A stretch of DNA of 19,108 nucleotides from assembly GCA_026985625.1 (NCBI GenBank), contig JALSQC010000034.1, forward strand, positions 1-19,108, read 5' to 3'. Positions within the stretch are counted from its first letter, which is position 1, and every line of letters starts with the position of its first letter. A model generated the notes under the pieces. The model did no database searches and was not told the DNA's origin. It saw only the letters and a program-made list of their open reading frames with translations. The translations under genes and the position numbers were made by a program. This document shows positions 14,909 to 19,108 of this stretch, piece by piece. The DNA is from Bacteroidales bacterium (GTDB lineage: Bacteria; Bacteroidota; Bacteroidia; Bacteroidales; JAFGXI01).

Positions 14909-15601
14909 ATGGCAAAGATTTCTAAAAAAAGAAAACAAGCTTTAGAAATGGTTGAGAAAGGCAAAATCTATACCTTGCAAGAAGCATCAGATTTAGTAAA
15001 AAAAATTACAACAACTAAATTCGATGCATCTGTAGATGTAGATGTGCGATTAGGAGTAGACCCTCGTAAAGCCAATCAAATGGTTAGAGGTATCTGTACA
15101 TTGCCACATGGAACAGGAAAAGATAAAAAAGTTCTTGTGTTATGTACTCCTGATAAAGAAGAAGAAGCTAAAGCTGCGGGAGCCGATTTTGTTGGTTTAG
15201 ACGAATATATCAACAAAATTCAAGGCGGTTGGACCGATATTGATGTAATCATCACTATGCCTCAAGTTATGGCCAAAGTTGGAAAACTTGGTAGAATACT
15301 TGGACCCCGTGGTTTAATGCCGAATCCTAAAAGCGGAACTGTTACAACCGAAATAGAAAAAGCTGTTAAAGAAGTAAAAGCAGGAAAAATCGACTTTAAA
15401 GTCGATAAATTTGGTATTATTCACTCATCAATAGGTAAAGTTTCTTTTGATAGTAATAAAATATACGAAAATGCTTCCGAATTTATAAACACAATCATCA
15501 AACTTAAACCTGTAGCGGCAAAAGGTACATATATAAAAAGTATATATATGTCATCAACAATGAGTATAGGTATTAAAGTTGATGAAAAGTCAATAGTTTA
15601 A
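14909..15601 (+). CDS. rplA: 50S ribosomal protein L1
   Basis: A 230-residue L1, the mobile stalk protein next to the E site. Typical features are the basic N-terminus, TKFDASVDVDVRLGVDPRKA (36-55), the stretch GRILGPRGLMPNPKSGTVT (128-146) that helps contact RNA, and the closing TYIKSIYMSSTMSIGI. Length is normal. In other bacteria L1 also represses its own operon by binding mRNA near rplK; the gaps here are so short (23 and 21 bases) that any such operator must overlap coding sequence, and I could not identify it. Confidence 0.98.
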   Translation: MAKISKKRKQALEMVEKGKIYTLQEASDLVKKITTTKFDASVDVDVRLGVDPRKANQMVRGICTLPHGTGKDKKVLVLCTPDKEEEAKAAGADFVGLDEYINKIQGGWTDIDVIITMPQVMAKVGKLGRILGPRGLMPNPKSGTVTTEIEKAVKEVKAGKIDFKVDKFGIIHSSIGKVSFDSNKIYENASEFINTIIKLKPVAAKGTYIKSIYMSSTMSIGIKVDEKSIV

Positions 15602-15622
15602 TCGAATAAAAATTAAAGAACT

Positions 15623-16141
15623 ATGAAAACCCGTGAGGAAAAAAATAAATTAATAGATTCAATAGCTGAAAAATTAAATGAATATTCGCATTTCTATTTA
15701 ACAGATATATCAGGATTAAATGCCGAAGAAACATCTAGTTTAAGAAGAAAATGTTACGATAATAATATTCAAATGGTTGTAGTAAAAAATACATTACTAC
15801 GTAAAGCTTTTGAAAAAATCGAAGGTTCTTACGATGAATTATTCGATACACTAAAAGGTAATACATCAATAATGTTTGCCAATACAGGTAACGCTCCGGC
15901 GAAACTAATAAAAGAGTTTCGTAAAGAAAACGATAAACCTATATTAAAAGGAGCCTTTGTCGAAGAAGGTTTTTATATTGGCGACGAAAATATTGACGTA
16001 TTAGCCAGCATTAAATCTAAAGAAGAAATTATTGGCGATATTGTTGCATTACTACAATCTCCAATTAAAAATGTTATTTCTTCATTAGAATCAGGAAAAA
16101 ACATCCTAGCAGGTGTTGTAAAAACACTACAAAATAAATAA
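15623..16141 (+). CDS. rplJ: 50S ribosomal protein L10
   Basis: A 172-residue L10, the base of the L7/L12 stalk. The N-terminal RNA-binding domain (about 1-130) shows the family pattern YLTDISGLNAEETSSLRRK, VVVKNTLLRKAF and LKGNTSIMF, and the C-terminal helix (about 145-170, SSLESGKNILAGVVKTLQ) is where L12 dimers bind. Length is normal. It lies 21 bases after rplA, too short a gap for the long L10 leader found in some other phyla, and 39 bases before rplL. Confidence 0.97.
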   Translation: MKTREEKNKLIDSIAEKLNEYSHFYLTDISGLNAEETSSLRRKCYDNNIQMVVVKNTLLRKAFEKIEGSYDELFDTLKGNTSIMFANTGNAPAKLIKEFRKENDKPILKGAFVEEGFYIGDENIDVLASIKSKEEIIGDIVALLQSPIKNVISSLESGKNILAGVVKTLQNK

Positions 16142-16180
16142 TTAATTAAGTAAATTTAAAAATTTAAAAAATAAAGAAAA

Positions 16181-16555
16181 ATGGCAGACTTAAAAAAACT
16201 TGCAGAAGAGTTAGTAAACTTAACCGTTAAAGAAGTTAACGAATTAGCTGACATCTTAAAAGAAGAATATGGTATAGAACCGGCTGCTGCCGCAGTAGCA
16301 GTTGCAGGTCCTGCAGCAGGAGGCGAAACTGCAGCTGCAGAAAAAACAGAATTTGATGTTATGTTAAATTCTCCGGGTGGAGCAAAATTACAAATAGTAA
16401 AATTAGTTAAAGAACTAACAGGCTTAGGCTTAAAAGAAGCAAAAGCATTAGTTGACGCTGCCCCAAGTGCTGTAAAAGAAGGAGTATCTAAAGACGAAGC
16501 AGAATCGTTAAAAGCTAAATTAGAAGAAGCAGGAGCAGAAGTTGAACTTAAATAA
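16181..16555 (+). CDS. rplL: 50S ribosomal protein L7/L12
   Basis: A 124-residue acidic stalk protein that recruits translation GTPases and is normally present in several copies per ribosome. The N-terminal dimerisation helix pair (1-32) is joined through an Ala/Gly-rich hinge (about 35-52) to the C-terminal domain (about 55-124), which contains KTEFDVML, KLQIVKLVKELTGLGLKEAK (66-85) and the closing GAEVELK. Length is normal. It is followed by a strong hairpin at 16582 before rpoB, consistent with the need for more L12 than RNA polymerase subunits. Confidence 0.98.
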   Translation: MADLKKLAEELVNLTVKEVNELADILKEEYGIEPAAAAVAVAGPAAGGETAAAEKTEFDVMLNSPGGAKLQIVKLVKELTGLGLKEAKALVDAAPSAVKEGVSKDEAESLKAKLEEAGAEVELK

Positions 16556-16581
16556 TATTAAAATTTAAATACTATTAAGTA

Positions 16582-16615
16582 GGTTTAGAGCATAAAAAAT
16601 GCTCTAAGCCTTTTT
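16582..16615 (+). terminator. rplL-rpoB intergenic terminator/attenuator
   Basis: GGTTTAGAGCAT (16582-16593) pairs with ATGCTCTAAGCC (16599-16610) in a 12-bp stem with one G-U pair and an AAAAA loop, followed by TTTTT. It sits in the 99-base rplL-rpoB gap, with no promoter consensus downstream. It most likely trims transcription between ribosomal protein genes and rpoB, as the functionally similar attenuator does in Escherichia coli. Confidence 0.85.
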
Positions 16616-16654
16616 GTGTTAGAATATTAATAAAGTTCAATTAAACATCTACAA

Positions 16655-19108
16655 ATGTTGACTCAAAATAAAAGAATTAGCTTTGCTTCTATAAAAAATA
16701 AATTTAAATATCCTGATTTTTTAGAAGTACAATTAAAATCTTTCGAAGATTTTTTTCAATTAGAAACAACTCAGGAAAATAGAAAAGACGAAGGATTATT
16801 TAAAGTCTTTAACGAAAATTTTCCAATATCAGATACAAGAAATAATTTTGTTTTAGAATTTCTTGACTATTTTGTTGACCCTCCAATGTACACAATTAAA
16901 GAATGTATAGAACGAGGATTAACATATAGCGTACCATTAAAAGCAAAATTAAAATTATATTGCACAGACCCCGAACACGAGGACTTTAATACAGTTATAC
17001 AAGATGTATACTTAGGTGCAATACCATATATGACACCAAGAGGAACCTTTGTCATTAATGGAGCCGAAAGAGTAATAGTATCACAATTACATAGATCTCC
17101 AGGAGTATTCTTTGGACAAAGTTTGCACCCAAACGGAACAAAACTTTATTCGGCAAGAATAATTCCATTTAAAGGATCTTGGATCGAATTTGCAACAGAT
17201 ATTAACAATGTTATGTATGCATACATCGATCGTAAAAAGAAATTACCGGTAACAACACTATTAAGAGCAATAGGTTTCGAAAGCGATAAAGATATATTAG
17301 AAATATTTAACTTAGCCGAAGAATTTAAAGTAACAAAAACAGGTATAAGAAAAGCTATTGGCAGAAAATTAGCAGCAAGAGTTCTTAAATCGTGGACAGA
17401 AGATTTTGTCGACGAAGATACAGGCGAAGTTGTTACTATAGAACGGAACGAAGTAATTATCGATAGAGAAACAGTAATCGAAAAATCGCATCTTGATGTT
17501 ATTTTAGATTCGGGAGTAAAAAATATATTGCTACATAAAGAAAATCAAAGTTCGCAAGATTATGCAATAATATACAATACATTGCAAAAAGACCCAAGTA
17601 ACTCCGAAAAAGAAGCAATATTATATATATATCGACAATTAAGAAACTCAGAACCACCGGACGAATCAACAGCCCGAGATGTTATCGATAAACTATTTTT
17701 CTCCGAAAAACGATACGATTTAGGAGAAGTAGGACGATACAGAATAAACAAAAAATTAAATATTAGTATTCCGATGGACGTAAAAGTCCTTACAAACGAG
17801 GACATAATCGAAATAATTAAATATTTAATAGAATTAATAAACTCAAAAACCGATGTCGATGATATAGATCATTTAAGCAATCGTAGAGTAAGAACCGTTG
17901 GCGAACAACTTGCAAATCAATTTGGAGTTGGTTTAGCACGTATGGCAAGAACAATTCGCGAAAGAATGAACGTTAGAGATAACGAAGTATTTACACCAAT
18001 AGATTTAATAAACTCAAAAACATTATCATCGGTAATAAACTCATTCTTTGGAACAAATCAGCTATCACAATTTATGGATCAAACAAATCCATTAGCTGAG
18101 ATGACACATAAACGACGATTATCGGCATTAGGACCCGGAGGATTATCTCGCGAACGTGCCGGATTTGAAGTTAGAGATGTTCATTATACCCATTATGGAA
18201 GACTATGTCCTATAGAAACCCCCGAAGGACCAAATATTGGATTAATATCATCGCTATGTGTTTTTGCTAAAATAAACGATTTAGGATTTATCGAAACCCC
18301 ATATCGAAAAGTAGAAGCAGGAAATGTAGCACTAGAAAACAAAGATATAATATACCTTAGTGCCGAAGAAGAAGAAGAAAAAATTATTGCACAAGCAAAT
18401 GCACTTGTAGATGAACAAGGTAAATTCTTATCGCAAAGAGTAAAATCAAGATTTAACGGCGACTTTCCAAACTCATTACCCGAGGAAGTCCATTTAATGG
18501 ATGTAGCTCCAAACCAAATAGCATCAATAGCAGCATCATTAATACCATTCCTTGAACATGACGATGCAAACCGTGCATTAATGGGATCAAACATGATGCG
18601 ACAAGCAGTTCCGTTATTAAACCCCGAAGCCCCAATCGTAGGAACAGGTATAGAAGAAAGAGTTGCATACGACTCAAGAATATTATTTACAGCCGAAAAA
18701 GACGGAATTGTAGAATATGTTGACGCAAAAGAAATTATTATTAAATACGATAGAACCGACGAAGAAAAATTAATATCTTTCGACGATGGATTAAGTAAAT
18801 ATGTATTACCGAAATTTCTAAAAACAAATCAAAACACAATAGTTAATTTACGACCAATTGTAAGAAAAGGACAAAAAGTTAAAAAAGGAGAAGTTTTAAC
18901 CGAAGGATATGCAACTCAAGACGGAGAATTAGCACTTGGGAGAAACCTAAAAGTTGCATTTATGCCTTGGAAAGGTTATAACTTTGAAGATGCTATTGTA
19001 ATATCAGAAAAAGTTGTTCGCGAAGATACATTTACATCAATACATATCGAAGAACACCAATTAGAAGTTCGTGATACAAAATTAGGAGTCGAAGAACTAA
19101 CATCGGAT
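16655..19108 (+). CDS. rpoB: RNA polymerase beta subunit, N-terminal 818 residues
   Basis: An open frame from ATG at 16655 that stays open to the right edge; the full protein should be near 1270 residues, so about a third is missing. My translation has no internal stop or frameshift. The start MLTQNKRISFASIK is usual for the phylum. Signature blocks include GAIPYMTPRGTFVINGAERV near 126-145, LHRSPGVFF, the rifampicin pocket at about 466-496 (TNQLSQFMDQTNPLAEMTHK) and CPIETPEGPNIGLI, and the window ends soon after GYNFEDAIVISE. Gln472, Asp475, His485 and Ser490 correspond to E. coli Gln513, Asp516, His526 and Ser531 and are all wild type, so no classical resistance change is present. A hairpin separates it from rplL; rpoC is expected just outside the window. 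Confidence 0.99.
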   Translation, partial: MLTQNKRISFASIKNKFKYPDFLEVQLKSFEDFFQLETTQENRKDEGLFKVFNENFPISDTRNNFVLEFLDYFVDPPMYTIKECIERGLTYSVPLKAKLKLYCTDPEHEDFNTVIQDVYLGAIPYMTPRGTFVINGAERVIVSQLHRSPGVFFGQSLHPNGTKLYSARIIPFKGSWIEFATDINNVMYAYIDRKKKLPVTTLLRAIGFESDKDILEIFNLAEEFKVTKTGIRKAIGRKLAARVLKSWTEDFVDEDTGEVVTIERNEVIIDRETVIEKSHLDVILDSGVKNILLHKENQSSQDYAIIYNTLQKDPSNSEKEAILYIYRQLRNSEPPDESTARDVIDKLFFSEKRYDLGEVGRYRINKKLNISIPMDVKVLTNEDIIEIIKYLIELINSKTDVDDIDHLSNRRVRTVGEQLANQFGVGLARMARTIRERMNVRDNEVFTPIDLINSKTLSSVINSFFGTNQLSQFMDQTNPLAEMTHKRRLSALGPGGLSRERAGFEVRDVHYTHYGRLCPIETPEGPNIGLISSLCVFAKINDLGFIETPYRKVEAGNVALENKDIIYLSAEEEEEKIIAQANALVDEQGKFLSQRVKSRFNGDFPNSLPEEVHLMDVAPNQIASIAASLIPFLEHDDANRALMGSNMMRQAVPLLNPEAPIVGTGIEERVAYDSRILFTAEKDGIVEYVDAKEIIIKYDRTDEEKLISFDDGLSKYVLPKFLKTNQNTIVNLRPIVRKGQKVKKGEVLTEGYATQDGELALGRNLKVAFMPWKGYNFEDAIVISEKVVREDTFTSIHIEEHQLEVRDTKLGVEELTSD

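Noticed and set aside
15602..15622. L10 leader or L1-binding operator in the ribosomal protein operon
   Set aside because: The gaps before rplK, rplA and rplJ are only 21-23 bases, and I saw no hairpin resembling either element.
17970..18160. Rifampicin-resistance changes in rpoB
   Set aside because: The residues equivalent to E. coli Gln513, Asp516, His526 and Ser531 are all wild type.

Overview
The window is a 19.1-kb piece of an AT-rich chromosome from a member of the phylum Bacteroidota. Four things point there: a type IX secretion (T9SS) C-terminal sorting tail on the first complete gene; export signals ending in the FAQ/FSQ style; promoters of the form TTTG-N19-TAnnTTTG with almost no Shine-Dalgarno sequences; and the gene order tRNA-Thr/Tyr/Gly/Thr - tuf - tRNA-Trp - secE - nusG - rplKAJL - rpoB, which is familiar from this phylum. 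A finer assignment (Bacteroidales-like or flavobacterial) is not justified from the sequence alone.

Left part (1-5612), cell-envelope genes. A truncated exported protein runs off the left edge on the minus strand. Divergent from it is a 669-residue multidomain protein: jelly-roll adhesin-like domain, CARDB-like domain, Omp28-like domain with a CGWC motif, and T9SS tail. It ends at a clear intrinsic terminator. A three-gene operon follows: an exported TlpA-like thioredoxin (WCHPC), a predicted outer-membrane barrel of the DUF6029 type, and an Omp28-like lipoprotein (CGTC). Three of these four complete proteins carry a CxxC motif in a thioredoxin-like or Omp28-like setting, so a surface or periplasmic thiol-based system is a reasonable inference.

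Middle part (5613-11593). A membrane-anchored MutS-like ATPase comes first, driven by a well-formed promoter that almost touches its start codon. It is followed by an MBOAT O-acyltransferase and an AlgJ/AlgX-like SGNH-type partner that overlap by one base (TAATG), a typical two-gene polysaccharide O-acylation set. On the minus strand lie an ECF sigma factor and a downstream membrane protein that is probably its anti-sigma factor. The ECF gene and rpmE2 (L31) diverge across a 153-bp region with a perfect palindrome and repeated TTTTG(T/C)AAA elements.

Right part (11594-19108), the translation and transcription core: L31 type B, four tRNAs, tuf, tRNA-Trp, secE, nusG, rplK, rplA, rplJ, rplL and the first 818 codons of rpoB, which runs off the right edge. 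Hairpin/T-tract structures follow tuf and separate rplL from rpoB; both look like terminators or attenuators inside one long transcription unit.

Most of the window is ordinary. No CRISPR array, insertion sequence, phage gene, toxin-antitoxin pair or recognisable defence system was seen. The parts most worth a second look are the TlpA-DUF6029-Omp28 cluster, the membrane MutS homologue, and the iterated palindromic elements between the ECF sigma gene and rpmE2.
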